Below, piece by piece: positions 43,567 through 52,683 of a stretch of 64,000 bases of DNA. The stretch's first letter is position 1; each line of letters starts with the position of its first letter. The notes under the pieces are model-generated. The model did not search any database. It was not told the DNA's origin and saw nothing but the letters and a program-made list of their open reading frames with translations. The position numbers and the translations under genes were made by a program. Source of the stretch: Spirochaetales bacterium (GTDB lineage Bacteria; Spirochaetota; Spirochaetia; DSM-2461); assembly GCA_028533045.1 (NCBI GenBank), contig JAQQAP010000029.1, positions 124,001 through 188,000 on the forward strand. The letters are read 5' to 3'.

Positions 43567-43598
43567 ATCCCCCGACCCGCTTTTGCGGACCGAGGGAT
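43560..43598 (-). terminator. Rho-independent terminator of the HU-like gene
   Basis: On the minus strand a 14-base-pair stem (ATCCCTCGGTCCGC / GCGGGTCGGGGGAT, three G-U wobbles) with an AAAA loop is followed by TTTTTTT. It lies 19 bases beyond the HU-like gene stop. The last partial minisatellite unit repeats the CCCTCGG of this stem. Confidence 0.85.
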
Positions 43599-43616
43599 GG
43601 GAAGGCGGCAAGCCTG

Positions 43617-44312
43617 TTATATCACAGAAATCAGATTTTCATACTCCAGGGTATTGCGGGCTTTGGCCTTTATCACATTCACCGTTAGTTTGTACTTTCC
43701 CCTTTCCAAATCGGCGGGAAGGGAGAAAAGAATGCTTCTTTCGCTGTGGTTGAATATCTTCGCCGCAGGGATAGATTCATCGCTCCCTTCCTTCTGCAGC
43801 AGAACCTCCGGGGGTTCCAGAGAGAGAAGGTTCCGGCCCTTAAGTTCCACTATACCCCCAGCCGGGAAAGATTCCCCTATGGACCAGCTGTCGTAGTCAA
43901 AGAGATACTCAATCTGTTTAAGTTCTTCTTTCACCCCAATCTTTGTCAGTTCGGAACTCTGGAGGATATCTTCCCTAAACTCTTTGGAAGGATTCATATT
44001 CAGGATTACTTTGTGGCGGTCCCGGTCAAACTCGTCGTCGGCGGAGTTAAAGCCGCCCCGAATACCCGGTTGGATTTTAAAGAGATCCATGATAATCGGG
44101 TTTCCCGAAAGGGATTCTTCCTTAACGGTCTCTTTCATAAGATTAAGAACCACCAGAATATCCTGATAGGTTACGGTGGTATTCTTCTTCATCATACGAT
44201 TGATGATGTCCTCCTGCCAGAGGGTTTCCTTCCGCGCCACCCGGGCCATGTAGGGGGAGCCGTTTTCTGTTGCCAGGGGATTTTTTCTCAAATAGTAATT
44301 CATCTTGGTCAT
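43617..44312 (-). CDS. HU-like DNA-binding protein with DUF4469 domain
   Basis: This 231-residue protein has an N-terminal HU/IHF-like DNA-binding domain (about 1-125: MNYYLRKNPLATENG, IINRMMKKNTTVTYQDILVVLN, GNPIIMDLFKIQPGIRGGF) and a C-terminal Ig-like DUF4469 domain (about 140-231). This combination is common in Bacteroidota and seen in other phyla; its role is presumed to be in nucleoid structure. AAAGGAG lies before the ATG. A minus-strand intrinsic terminator follows. It is monocistronic. Confidence 0.8.
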   Translation of the reverse strand: MTKMNYYLRKNPLATENGSPYMARVARKETLWQEDIINRMMKKNTTVTYQDILVVLNLMKETVKEESLSGNPIIMDLFKIQPGIRGGFNSADDEFDRDRHKVILNMNPSKEFREDILQSSELTKIGVKEELKQIEYLFDYDSWSIGESFPAGGIVELKGRNLLSLEPPEVLLQKEGSDESIPAAKIFNHSERSILFSLPADLERGKYKLTVNVIKAKARNTLEYENLISVI

Positions 44313-44407
44313 TTTGATTCTCCTTTAGGGTTCTGTCCTTACCCTATACCTACTAGAGAAGAGGCAAAAATGTCCCCAAATTGTGAAAAAAAATGAAAAA
44401 AAGTTTC

Positions 44408-44851
44408 CTAGACCGGTATATTCGCCTCAATCACCTTGCCCATACTGATTCTTTCTTCCTCACGGTAGCCGTTCTTGCGGTAGAATTCCCGAACTCCTTC
44501 GTTGGAACTCAAAATCTGCAGATTGATTTTACAGCAGCCCTTTTGGGTCAGGAGAGCCTCCATCCCTTCCAAAAGCTCACTTCCCAGACGCTTTTCCCGC
44601 TTCCCGGGAGAAACGGCCAGGGAATAAATCCAACCCCGATGCCCGTCGTAACCTCCCATAACGCTGCCCACAATATGTCCCGCCTCTTCGGCGACCAAAA
44701 GTAGCCCGTCCTTCTGTTCAAGCTTGTTATTCAGGGAAAACTCCGGATCATTCCGCTTGTCCGAATAGCCAAACACCTCCGTCCAGAGTCGGATTAACTG
44801 CTCTCTATCCCTATCATCTTTATAGTCTCTTATACTCAATAGGTCCCCCAT
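44408..44851 (-). CDS. GNAT acetyltransferase (YpeA-like)
   Basis: This protein of about 147 residues resembles E. coli YpeA: YKDDRDREQLIRLWTEVFGY, LLLVAEEAGHIVGSVMGGYDGHRGW, the acetyl-CoA loop VSPGKREKRLGSELLEG, CCKINLQI and EFYRKNGYREEE. The acetylated substrate is unknown. Two starts are possible: GTG at 44857 (overlapping the galM stop, GTGA) and ATG at 44851, which has GAGGGTGAGG just upstream. The galM end and its heptamer repeats supply the purine-rich ribosome-binding region. Confidence 0.87.
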   Translation of the reverse strand: MGDLLSIRDYKDDRDREQLIRLWTEVFGYSDKRNDPEFSLNNKLEQKDGLLLVAEEAGHIVGSVMGGYDGHRGWIYSLAVSPGKREKRLGSELLEGMEALLTQKGCCKINLQILSSNEGVREFYRKNGYREEERISMGKVIEANIPV

Positions 44852-44853
44852 CC

Positions 44854-45924
<1,071 letters not shown>

Positions 45925-45981
45925 AGGAACGCCTCCAAAGGGGATAAAACCGACAAATCGGCCTGGTAAATTGTATCAGAC

Positions 45982-46010
45982 TTGATCCTATGGGGGAAGA
46001 TGCCGATACT
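45982..46010 (+). promoter_or_regulatory. Promoter of the ankyrin-repeat gene
   Basis: TTGATC (45982-45987), 17 bases and GATACT (46005-46010), 13 bases before the ATG at 46024. It fits the shorter start and excludes the frame beginning at 45982. Confidence 0.5.
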
Positions 46011-46023
46011 CAGAGAAGACACT

Positions 46024-47250
46024 ATGAAAAAAGCCTTTTTACTTATTACCATGTATATAGTTGGCTTCTCCCTTTTTGCCTCTGCGGAGATTGACCTGTT
46101 CACCGCTCTTATGGAGCAGGACTGGCTGGGGGCGGAGAAGATCCTCGACCGCTATCCCCGTCTTCTGGAAAAGCAGGGAGAGGAGGAGCTGGACGTGGAC
46201 ATCATGGGGAAGACCCCTTTGACGTTTACCCTGGAATACGGAATGGACCACATGACCGTTTGCCTCCTTGATTACGGGGCGGCCACGGAAACGGTGGACA
46301 GTATGGGATGGACCCCCCTCATGGTGGCCGCCTATCTGGGGAATGTGAACATGGTGGAGGAGCTGCTTCAGAGAGGGGCGGAGGTAGAAGTTTTTGAGAG
46401 CCAAGGCTTATCTCCTCTTGCCCTGGCCGTAGGAGCCTGCCGTTTTGAGGCGGCCGATCTTCTTCTGGAAAAGGGTGCCAACCTCTACGGCCCCATCCCC
46501 GAAGCGGAACCCATCGTCCAGTCCATCTACGAGAGTAAAATCAACCTAAGAGAAGGGCTTCGCATTTTGGATGTGGGAGCCCCGGCCTATCCTCTCTTTT
46601 CGGGTATTGAAAAGGGGGAGTTTTCCTTTGTTAGAACCGTCCTGCTTCAAGGGATGAATCCGAATCTTCCCGACAGTCAGGGGGTGACTCCTCTTATGTT
46701 GGCCGCCTCTCTGGAAGAGCCCTATATGACCGAACTTCTGGTGGATATGGGGGCTGACTTGAATGTACAGAGCAAAGAGGGGCTTTCTTCCCTGGCCATT
46801 GCTCTCTATTTGGGCCGGGAAAGAAATACGGAGCATCTCCTTAAGGGGGGAGCCGATGTGAATAGCGGTCGAATTCTGACCGATTCACCCCTCTATTACG
46901 GTCTTATTGGCGGTGAAGGCCGTCTTGTGGCGGAACTGGTAAATGAGGGTGCCACCGTAACCCGTCGGGACGGGGAGGGGCGAACGGCCCTTATGTACGC
47001 CGCCTTTCTGGGGGATTGGCTCTCTGTGCAGTCCCTTCTGGAGGGGGGCGCCCGGGCTTCCGCCCTGGACAAAAATGACAAGGGTGTTATTTACTATGCC
47101 ATGACCGGCTACCTGATGACAGGGGGCGAGAATTACTATACTATTATTGACCGACTGATAGCGGAAGGAGCGGAGAGTCGGGAATACCTTCCCATGGCGG
47201 GGGGAGACAGGAAATTCTATGAACTCCTGGAAGCCCGCTGGCGCTCTTGA
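46024..47250 (+). CDS. Secreted ankyrin-repeat protein
   Basis: This 408-residue protein has a signal peptide (MKKAFLLITMYIVGFSLFASA) and about eight to ten ankyrin repeats (for example GMDHMTVCLLDYGAATE, GWTPLMVAAYLGNVNMVEELL, GVTPLMLAASLEEPYMTELLVDMGADLN, GRTALMYAAFLGDWLSVQSLLEGGA). It probably acts as a protein-binding scaffold in the periplasm; no catalytic domain is visible. The upstream in-frame ATG at 45982 would bury the signal peptide and lies in the promoter. The ribosome-binding site is weak (AGAGAAG). Confidence 0.85.
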   Translation: MKKAFLLITMYIVGFSLFASAEIDLFTALMEQDWLGAEKILDRYPRLLEKQGEEELDVDIMGKTPLTFTLEYGMDHMTVCLLDYGAATETVDSMGWTPLMVAAYLGNVNMVEELLQRGAEVEVFESQGLSPLALAVGACRFEAADLLLEKGANLYGPIPEAEPIVQSIYESKINLREGLRILDVGAPAYPLFSGIEKGEFSFVRTVLLQGMNPNLPDSQGVTPLMLAASLEEPYMTELLVDMGADLNVQSKEGLSSLAIALYLGRERNTEHLLKGGADVNSGRILTDSPLYYGLIGGEGRLVAELVNEGATVTRRDGEGRTALMYAAFLGDWLSVQSLLEGGARASALDKNDKGVIYYAMTGYLMTGGENYYTIIDRLIAEGAESREYLPMAGGDRKFYELLEARWRS

Positions 47251-47269
47251 CGGAAGGGGAAGATAATAG

Positions 47270-47878
47270 ATGAATCTACGAAAGAAAGTTATTAAGTCCA
47301 AGGATAACGACTACGAAAAGATGGGCGGAGCGGTGGAAGCCATGAGAAATGTGGTGCGCCACTTTAGAACCGGAACCCTTCCCAATGACGAATTTTCCCT
47401 GGAAGATTTAAAGGCTTACACAACTCATATTATTGATATTCAGGAAGAGGACGGTACCTGGACCGTTTCTGCCGATGCGAAACAGCTGGCGGAGGACGAG
47501 AAGATCGAATTTCTTAGCTATCCCACTTTTATTGGCCTATGCACCTTGGTTATGGCCGATGAATACCTGCCCGGAGGGGACTTCCCCGGCCGGGAAGAGG
47601 CCTTGCGAAAGGGCTTTGCCGCTCTCAAGCTGGAAGGTTACGGAGAGGACTCCCTCTTTCAGATGATAGAGATGATAATCATTCTTATAGAAGCAGCCGT
47701 TCCTCCCTGGCTTAAGGATCGCCGCTCCGACGAAGTCTATAACAACGCAGCCCTCAAGCTTATCTCCTTTAGGGACAAGCTGCAGAGCCGTCTTGATGCG
47801 GGGGATACGATTCTCTCCTTTGGGGGGGATTACCGGGAAATCTTTGAACTGGTTACCTCGGGACTCTCCGTTCTCTAG
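47270..47878 (+). CDS. Hypothetical protein
   Basis: I do not recognise this 202-residue soluble protein. It is acidic and mostly helical by composition, with IQEEDGTWTVSADAKQL and FLSYPTFIGLCTLVMADEYL faintly reminiscent of alpha-toroid repeats. It has GGGGAAG before the ATG and lies 19 bases after the ankyrin gene, so it is probably in the same operon. Its function is unknown. Confidence 0.65.
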   Translation: MNLRKKVIKSKDNDYEKMGGAVEAMRNVVRHFRTGTLPNDEFSLEDLKAYTTHIIDIQEEDGTWTVSADAKQLAEDEKIEFLSYPTFIGLCTLVMADEYLPGGDFPGREEALRKGFAALKLEGYGEDSLFQMIEMIIILIEAAVPPWLKDRRSDEVYNNAALKLISFRDKLQSRLDAGDTILSFGGDYREIFELVTSGLSVL

Positions 47879-47948
47879 GCTGTTATGTCCCGTGTCGATT
47901 CCGGCCGGGACTCAAAATAAAATACTGGTCCATTTTAAGAAGCCGGGG

Positions 47949-47954
47949 TATAAT
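47949..47954 (+). promoter_or_regulatory. -10 box five bases before the DUF4230 start codon
   Basis: A perfect TATAAT lies five bases before the ATG at 47960; the sequence where a -35 would be (TGGTCC) is poor. No good Shine-Dalgarno sequence exists (only a GGGG before the -10 box). Confidence 0.45.
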
Positions 47955-47959
47955 GACCC

Positions 47960-48547
47960 ATGGGCAAAATCCGGATTGGCCTCTATCCCTTTTTAATTAT
48001 TCTTTTACTCTTTCTCTTCCTGGCGGGTGGTGCGGCATTTTCCCGTGACAGAAGCGAGACCGTTCGCCTTGAAACCCTGGAGAATGAGATTCAGTCCATG
48101 GCCAAGCTGATTACGGGAAAGCAGGTCTACCGGGAGGTTATCTATCTGGAAAAGGGACGCTTCCTTACGGATAAAAGGGTGCTCTTTTCGGTGGAGTATG
48201 TCTTAAAAGCCGGGATAGACCTGGAGAAGTGCCGTATAGAGAAGAGGCGCCGCGAGGGGGTTATCCTTTATCTTCCCCCGGTGGAAATCTTTCACATCGA
48301 CTGTGATGAATCTACCATTGAGGAGTACTTCCTTAAGGAACAGTTGGGCCGCATTAAACTGAGCGATTACGACTCTCTGATAGAAGAGGAAAAGGTCCGC
48401 TTAAGAGAGGAAGCCCTAGCTTCGGACTTTCGGACCCGGGCAAAAATACAGGCCGCCGATATACTGGAAGAACTGCTTCTCTCCTTTGATGAGCCCGTAA
48501 CCCTTCGTTTTTCCGAGACGTCTTTCCGGGAGGCCTTTAATGGTTAA
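47960..48547 (+). CDS. DUF4230 membrane-anchored protein
   Basis: This 195-residue protein has an N-terminal membrane segment (about 5-28) and an extracytoplasmic DUF4230-type domain: YREVIYLEKG, VLFSVEYVLKAGIDLEKCRIEKR, VILYLPPVEIFHIDCDESTIEEYF and a C-terminal helix REEALASDFRTRAKIQAADILEELL. DUF4230 proteins are widespread but of unknown function. It is followed by a related protein whose start overlaps by eight bases. The start is five bases after TATAAT. Confidence 0.85.
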   Translation: MGKIRIGLYPFLIILLLFLFLAGGAAFSRDRSETVRLETLENEIQSMAKLITGKQVYREVIYLEKGRFLTDKRVLFSVEYVLKAGIDLEKCRIEKRRREGVILYLPPVEIFHIDCDESTIEEYFLKEQLGRIKLSDYDSLIEEEKVRLREEALASDFRTRAKIQAADILEELLLSFDEPVTLRFSETSFREAFNG

Positions 48548-49145
48548 ATTACCCTCCCGTATTTCCTTAAGTGTAGCCTTGGGGCTGATTTTTGTCCTGG
48601 CCCTCTCCTTTTATAGTCTTATCTGCCTTATTACCGACCAGACCTTGCTGGGGGGACTCTTTAAGGAAGAGGAGATTCGCAGCGTGGCAGCCACCATGGA
48701 AGGAATTCATGACAGGGCCCTTTTGGAGAGCGGCCTTTACCGCTTTAGAGTGGTTTATCCCTATGATTTCCCCGAATTGGGAGAGCAGGAGGGGATTAAT
48801 ATCAAAAGAAATGACTTCTCTGTGTTTACGGCCCATGTGTATGCGGGCTATGACGTATCCCAGCTTTCCCCTCCGGAGAAGACCGCCGCAGGGCTTGTCT
48901 GGAAGTTGGGGGAGGCCCATATAACCGATATTATTATAGAAAACACTCCCCGGGAGTACGAGGGTTTTCCCGATATGTCAGCCACACCGGGAGAATTGGG
49001 ACGAATTTCCGAAGAAATGGAGCCCTATATTGAGCAGATGGCCCGGGATCGTGGTATACTGGAAGAAGCGGAAGATAACAGCCGGAAATTCTTGACGAAA
49101 TTATTTGAAGGAGCCGGATATGGGCGGATCCAATTTCTTGACTAG
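48540..49145 (+). CDS. DUF4230-like membrane-anchored protein
   Basis: This 201-residue protein has one N-terminal membrane segment (about 12-32) and a periplasmic domain. SVAATMEGIHDRALLESGLYRFRVVYPYDF and FTAHVYAGYDVSQL...ITDIIIENTPRE echo the strand order of DUF4230 in the gene before it, but the key LPP segment is replaced by NTP and similarity is weak. It is possibly a diverged duplicate and may form a heteromer with its neighbour. It is translationally coupled on both sides (overlap of 26 bases with the next gene). Confidence 0.6.
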   Translation: MVKLPSRISLSVALGLIFVLALSFYSLICLITDQTLLGGLFKEEEIRSVAATMEGIHDRALLESGLYRFRVVYPYDFPELGEQEGINIKRNDFSVFTAHVYAGYDVSQLSPPEKTAAGLVWKLGEAHITDIIIENTPREYEGFPDMSATPGELGRISEEMEPYIEQMARDRGILEEAEDNSRKFLTKLFEGAGYGRIQFLD

Positions 49146-49755
49146 AAAATCAACTTTTTTCCTCATTTTAGGCCTTTTTAGCCTTCTTCTTTGCTACGGT
49201 GAAGCCCCCTATGTTTCCATATACGATGATACCTCTGACAGTAACTTCGGCCGTTCCGTATCGCGCGGCGTCATTCGTGCCGTCCGTTTGGACCGATTTT
49301 CCCATTACCGGAGCCTTCCTGTGGAACGGGAGCTTCTTGAGGGCAAGGGTTTTGAAGGTTATCTCACACCCCTTGTTCTGGACGATCAGAAAAAAGGGCG
49401 CCTGGAGGCGGGGCTCTATAAGGGCATTTTGAGTGACGGGGAGGGCCGATTCAGCCTTAACCGCAACGGGGTGGATATCGTCTTTTCTCTTGAAAAACCC
49501 AATGAGGCTCTCTATCGGGAGATTGACGCCTACTACGAGGAGTGGCCCGAATGGCACGAACCGGTTCGGAACCATTATCGGGATAACTGGGTGATTCGTA
49601 TTCACCGTGCGGAGAATGTTTTTGAACCCTGGATTGATCGGATAACCTACAACGAAGCTCTCCTCTCCGCTGCCCTGATTGCCGACGAGGACCAGTGGCT
49701 CTGGGGGGTTCATGACGGGGCCGATATTTTGGAAAAGCCTTTAGAACAAAATTAA
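49120..49755 (+). CDS. Exported hypothetical protein
   Basis: This 211-residue protein has an N-terminal signal sequence (TFFLILGLFSLLLCYG) with a cysteine that could be a relaxed spirochaete-type lipobox. The mature part, rich in aromatic and charged residues (YDDTSDSNFGRSVSRGVIRAVRLDRF, YYEEWPEWHEPVRNHYRDNWVIRIHR), matches no family I know. AAGGAG six bases before the ATG at 49120 fixes the start. It is the third gene of the DUF4230 operon, so it may act with those proteins in the envelope. Confidence 0.65.
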   Translation: MGGSNFLTRKSTFFLILGLFSLLLCYGEAPYVSIYDDTSDSNFGRSVSRGVIRAVRLDRFSHYRSLPVERELLEGKGFEGYLTPLVLDDQKKGRLEAGLYKGILSDGEGRFSLNRNGVDIVFSLEKPNEALYREIDAYYEEWPEWHEPVRNHYRDNWVIRIHRAENVFEPWIDRITYNEALLSAALIADEDQWLWGVHDGADILEKPLEQN

Positions 49756-49756
49756 T

Positions 49757-49786
49757 TTGCGCCCCCCCCTTATCCGGTATTATAAT
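49757..49786 (+). promoter_or_regulatory. Promoter of the CBS-ACT gene
   Basis: TTGCGC (49757-49762), 18 bases and TATAAT (49781-49786), with a normal leader containing AGGCTTAGCCT (small palindrome) and GAGGGAGG before the ATG at 49828. Confidence 0.65.
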
Positions 49787-49827
49787 TAAAGTAGGCTTAG
49801 CCTGATTTTAACCTGAGGGAGGCAATC

Positions 49828-50472
49828 ATGATTGTTAAAGATCGAATGACCAAAAATCCGTACACCGTTAATTCCGATGCATCTCTGGCAGACGCCCGGG
49901 ACCTGATTAAGCGGGAGAAAGTGGACTCTTTGCCCGTTGTGGACAAAAAGGGCCATCTTGTGGGACTCGTCACGGAAAAGGATGTTCTTTACGCCTCTCC
50001 CTCTAACTGCACCACCCTGGATGTGTTTGAAATTCATACCCTTTTTGCTCAAATGACCGTGGCCGACGTTATGAATACCGAGCCCCTTACCCTTTCTCCC
50101 GATACTCACGTGGAAGATGCGGCCCGGCTGATCCAGGAAAACAATGTGGACGGTGTCTGCGTGACCGACGGGGAACTGCTTGTGGGTATTATTACCGAGT
50201 CGGACCTGTTAAGCGTTTTTATGGAACTTTTTTCCGCCCACAGGAAGGGTGTCCGGGCTACCGCCCTCTGTCCCCAGGAACGGGGGGAACTGGCCAAGCT
50301 TTCCAACGCCCTCTACGACGGGGGAGCGGATATTCTGGCCTTTTGTAACACCCGAGGTGATGATATGACCAAGGAAATGGTTGTCATAAAAGCCACGGGC
50401 CTTTCCATTAAGGAGATGAAAAAGATCATTAAGCCCTATGTTCTTGATATCATTGAGGTAGTGGAACTATAA
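49828..50472 (+). CDS. CBS-ACT domain protein (AcuB-like)
   Basis: This 214-residue protein has two CBS domains (about 5-60 and 75-130; VKDRMTKNPYTVNSDASLADARDLI, VADVMNTEPLTLSPDTHVEDAARLI) and a C-terminal ACT-like domain (about 140-212). Such proteins bind adenine nucleotides and act as regulatory modules; AcuB itself is tied to acetoin use, but no acetoin genes are here. GAGGGAGG lies before the ATG. The following rmuC has its own promoter inside this gene's 3' end. Confidence 0.85.
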   Translation: MIVKDRMTKNPYTVNSDASLADARDLIKREKVDSLPVVDKKGHLVGLVTEKDVLYASPSNCTTLDVFEIHTLFAQMTVADVMNTEPLTLSPDTHVEDAARLIQENNVDGVCVTDGELLVGIITESDLLSVFMELFSAHRKGVRATALCPQERGELAKLSNALYDGGADILAFCNTRGDDMTKEMVVIKATGLSIKEMKKIIKPYVLDIIEVVEL

Positions 50473-50473
50473 T
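50444..50473 (+). promoter_or_regulatory. Promoter of rmuC, eight bases before its start codon
   Basis: TTGATA (50444-50449), 18 bases and TATAAT (50468-50473), then eight bases and ATG at 50482. The TATAAT contains the TAA stop of the CBS gene. No Shine-Dalgarno sequence. Confidence 0.65.
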
Positions 50474-50481
50474 AGTGTCCC

Positions 50482-51708
50482 ATGGACATACTTATTTCCC
50501 TCTCCTGTTTTTTGGCCGGTTCCCTCCTAACTTTATTGATTTTTCTGGCACCTTTGGGCCGCTTGAAGAAGAATAAAGCCCTTCTGGAGGGAGAGAAAAG
50601 TCAGCTTGAAAACCGCCTTTCCGAACTCAAGACCCGTCTGGCCCTGGAAGCCCGGTCCCGGGAGGAAAGGGAAACTTTTATGAAGAGTTCCCGAGAGGAC
50701 ATGAACCGTCAGTTTGAACTGATGGCCAACCGGATTTTTGAGGAGAAGAGCCGCTCCTTTACGTCACTTAACAGCGAAAAACTTAACGCCCTTCTTCAGC
50801 CCTTTAATAACCGTATAGAGATTTTCCAGCGACAGGTAGAAAAGACCTATACCCGCAATGTGGAGGATGCCTCCCGGCTCAAGACCCAGATTGAACAGCT
50901 GACTAAACTGAATCAGCAGGTTGGGGAGGAGGCCCAGAATCTGACCCGCGCTCTCAAAGGGCAGTCCCAGACCCAGGGAGCCTGGGGGGAAATGGTGATG
51001 GAGTCGGTGTTGGAGCGCTCCGGTTTGAAGCGGGGGGATCAGTACGAAACCCAGAAAAGTTTTAACGACGACGAGGGGCAGCGCTTTCGTCCCGACGGAA
51101 TTGTCCATCTTCCCGGAGAGCGGGATATTATTATTGACGCCAAAGTTTCCCTTAACGCCTATGACGGGGCTGTAAATGCGACCAGTGACTTTGAACGGGA
51201 CGAGGCGGTTAAGGCCCATGTTCAGTCGGTTCGGGCCCATGTGCGTGAGCTGGAGGGTAAGGATTACAGCCGTCTCCCCGGGATTAATACGATTGATCTG
51301 GTTCTTATGTTCATTCCCATTGAAGGGGCCTTTTCCCTGGCTGTCCAGGGGGATAACTCTCTTTTTACCGAAGCCTTTGAGAAGCGGATTATTATTGTAA
51401 GTCCCACCACTCTTTTTGCCACCCTTAAGACGGTGGAGAGCAGTTGGCGCTATGAGGCGCAGAACCGGAATGCCCGGGAAATTGCCCGTAAGGCGGGAAT
51501 GCTTTACGATAAGCTGGTGAACTTTACCGCCGACCTGGAGAAGGTGGACCGTGCCCTTGATACAGCCCGCCGTGCCAGCGAGGAGGCGGGGAATAAACTG
51601 GTTCAGGGAAAGGGCAATCTTATTCGCCGGGCGGAGGAGCTGCGCGAACTGGGGGCGGCCCCCTCAAAGCAGCTTCCTAAAAAATTAACAGATCTCATGG
51701 AAGAGTAA
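50482..51708 (+). CDS. rmuC: RmuC family DNA recombination protein
   Basis: This 408-residue protein has an N-terminal membrane anchor (about 5-25), a long coiled coil (about 28-165) and the RmuC nuclease-like domain (about 170-370): GAWGEMVMESVLERSGLKRGDQYETQ, RPDGIVHLPGERDIIIDAKVSLNAYD, INTIDLVLMFIPIEGAFSLA. RmuC restrains rearrangement at inverted repeats in E. coli. The DAK motif and upstream Glu/Asp residues of the PD-(D/E)XK fold are visible. Its start follows a TATAAT box by eight bases. Confidence 0.93.
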   Translation: MDILISLSCFLAGSLLTLLIFLAPLGRLKKNKALLEGEKSQLENRLSELKTRLALEARSREERETFMKSSREDMNRQFELMANRIFEEKSRSFTSLNSEKLNALLQPFNNRIEIFQRQVEKTYTRNVEDASRLKTQIEQLTKLNQQVGEEAQNLTRALKGQSQTQGAWGEMVMESVLERSGLKRGDQYETQKSFNDDEGQRFRPDGIVHLPGERDIIIDAKVSLNAYDGAVNATSDFERDEAVKAHVQSVRAHVRELEGKDYSRLPGINTIDLVLMFIPIEGAFSLAVQGDNSLFTEAFEKRIIIVSPTTLFATLKTVESSWRYEAQNRNAREIARKAGMLYDKLVNFTADLEKVDRALDTARRASEEAGNKLVQGKGNLIRRAEELRELGAAPSKQLPKKLTDLMEE

Positions 51709-51726
51709 AGAAAACAGTACTATAAT
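51698..51726 (+). promoter_or_regulatory. Promoter of the TPR gene, adjacent to its start codon
   Basis: TATAAT (51721-51726) lies seven bases before the ATG at 51734; TGGAAG (51698-51703), 17 bases upstream, is a fair -35 box similar to the TTGAAG at 20355. It overlaps the rmuC 3' end. No clear Shine-Dalgarno sequence. Confidence 0.55.
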
Positions 51727-51733
51727 AGAGAGC

Positions 51734-52678
51734 ATGGATGAATATCTTCAGGCTCGCGAGCAAACGCTTATTCATGATTTGGAGTTGCTCAAGGATGATG
51801 TCTTAAAAATTGACAGGATTATTACCTTTCTTATTGAGGTAAGGGCCACCCTTTCGGATAGGGTGGAGTTCTGGATAAAAAATACCCTTCCCCAGTGTCG
51901 GGAGATTGGTTATGATAGGGGACTTTTTTCTCTTCTGGTCCATTTCGCTTACTATTATTTGATGAAGTCCGATTTCGCCATGGGGAAATCTTACCTGGAA
52001 AAGGCTTCCCAAATTGATTGGTCCTGCTTTCTTCACTCCCGGGAGCACATGTATTTCTATCATGCCCATGGGGTCTTCTACTATTATACGAGCGATCGGG
52101 ACCTTGCGATGGAGTATTTTGATAAGGCTTTGGAATTGGCCCGAAGCCTCAAGGACAGGGATTTTACCTGCCAGATGCTGAATAATCTGGCCAGTTATTA
52201 TACGAAAGGCGGTGAATATAAAATCGCCGAGGCCTATCTTCTGGAAGCTTTTTCTCTTATTGATCCGGAGAAGAATCCCTTTCCCGCCCTCAAAATTATG
52301 GATAATTTGGCCTCTCTTTATATTGCCCGGGAGAATTATGATCGGGCCCGGGACTACCTGGATACGGCTTTCTCCTATGGGGTGGATAGAAAAATCGACT
52401 ATATGATTCCCTCCCTTCATTATAATTACGGTTTAATCTGTGAGAAAGAGGGGAAGCTTGATGAGGCTGAGGAGTTCTATAAAAAGGCCTACGACGGGAA
52501 CGGGGATAAAAACTTCCAGGAGGACATAGCTCTTGGATACCCCCGTTTTCTTTTTGACCGGAAGCGCTGGGAGGAGGGGCAGGTATTAACTGACGAGATT
52601 ATAAAGCTTTTTCAGCAAAAGGGAATGGTTCGTTCCCTTGATAAGGTCTATCATCTCATGGATGAATATGATATATAG
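51734..52678 (+). CDS. TPR-repeat protein
   Basis: This 314-residue cytoplasmic protein has about six tetratricopeptide-like repeats (residues about 55-310), for example FLHSREHMYFYHAHGVFYYYTSDRDLAMEYF, CQMLNNLASYYTKGGEYKIAEAYL, IMDNLASLYIARENYDRARDYL and LHYNYGLICEKEGKLDEAEEFY. It is most likely an adaptor, perhaps for a signalling protein. The start codon lies seven bases after TATAAT. mazG follows after five bases and may be co-transcribed. Confidence 0.85.
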   Translation: MDEYLQAREQTLIHDLELLKDDVLKIDRIITFLIEVRATLSDRVEFWIKNTLPQCREIGYDRGLFSLLVHFAYYYLMKSDFAMGKSYLEKASQIDWSCFLHSREHMYFYHAHGVFYYYTSDRDLAMEYFDKALELARSLKDRDFTCQMLNNLASYYTKGGEYKIAEAYLLEAFSLIDPEKNPFPALKIMDNLASLYIARENYDRARDYLDTAFSYGVDRKIDYMIPSLHYNYGLICEKEGKLDEAEEFYKKAYDGNGDKNFQEDIALGYPRFLFDRKRWEEGQVLTDEIIKLFQQKGMVRSLDKVYHLMDEYDI

Positions 52679-52683
52679 AAAAT

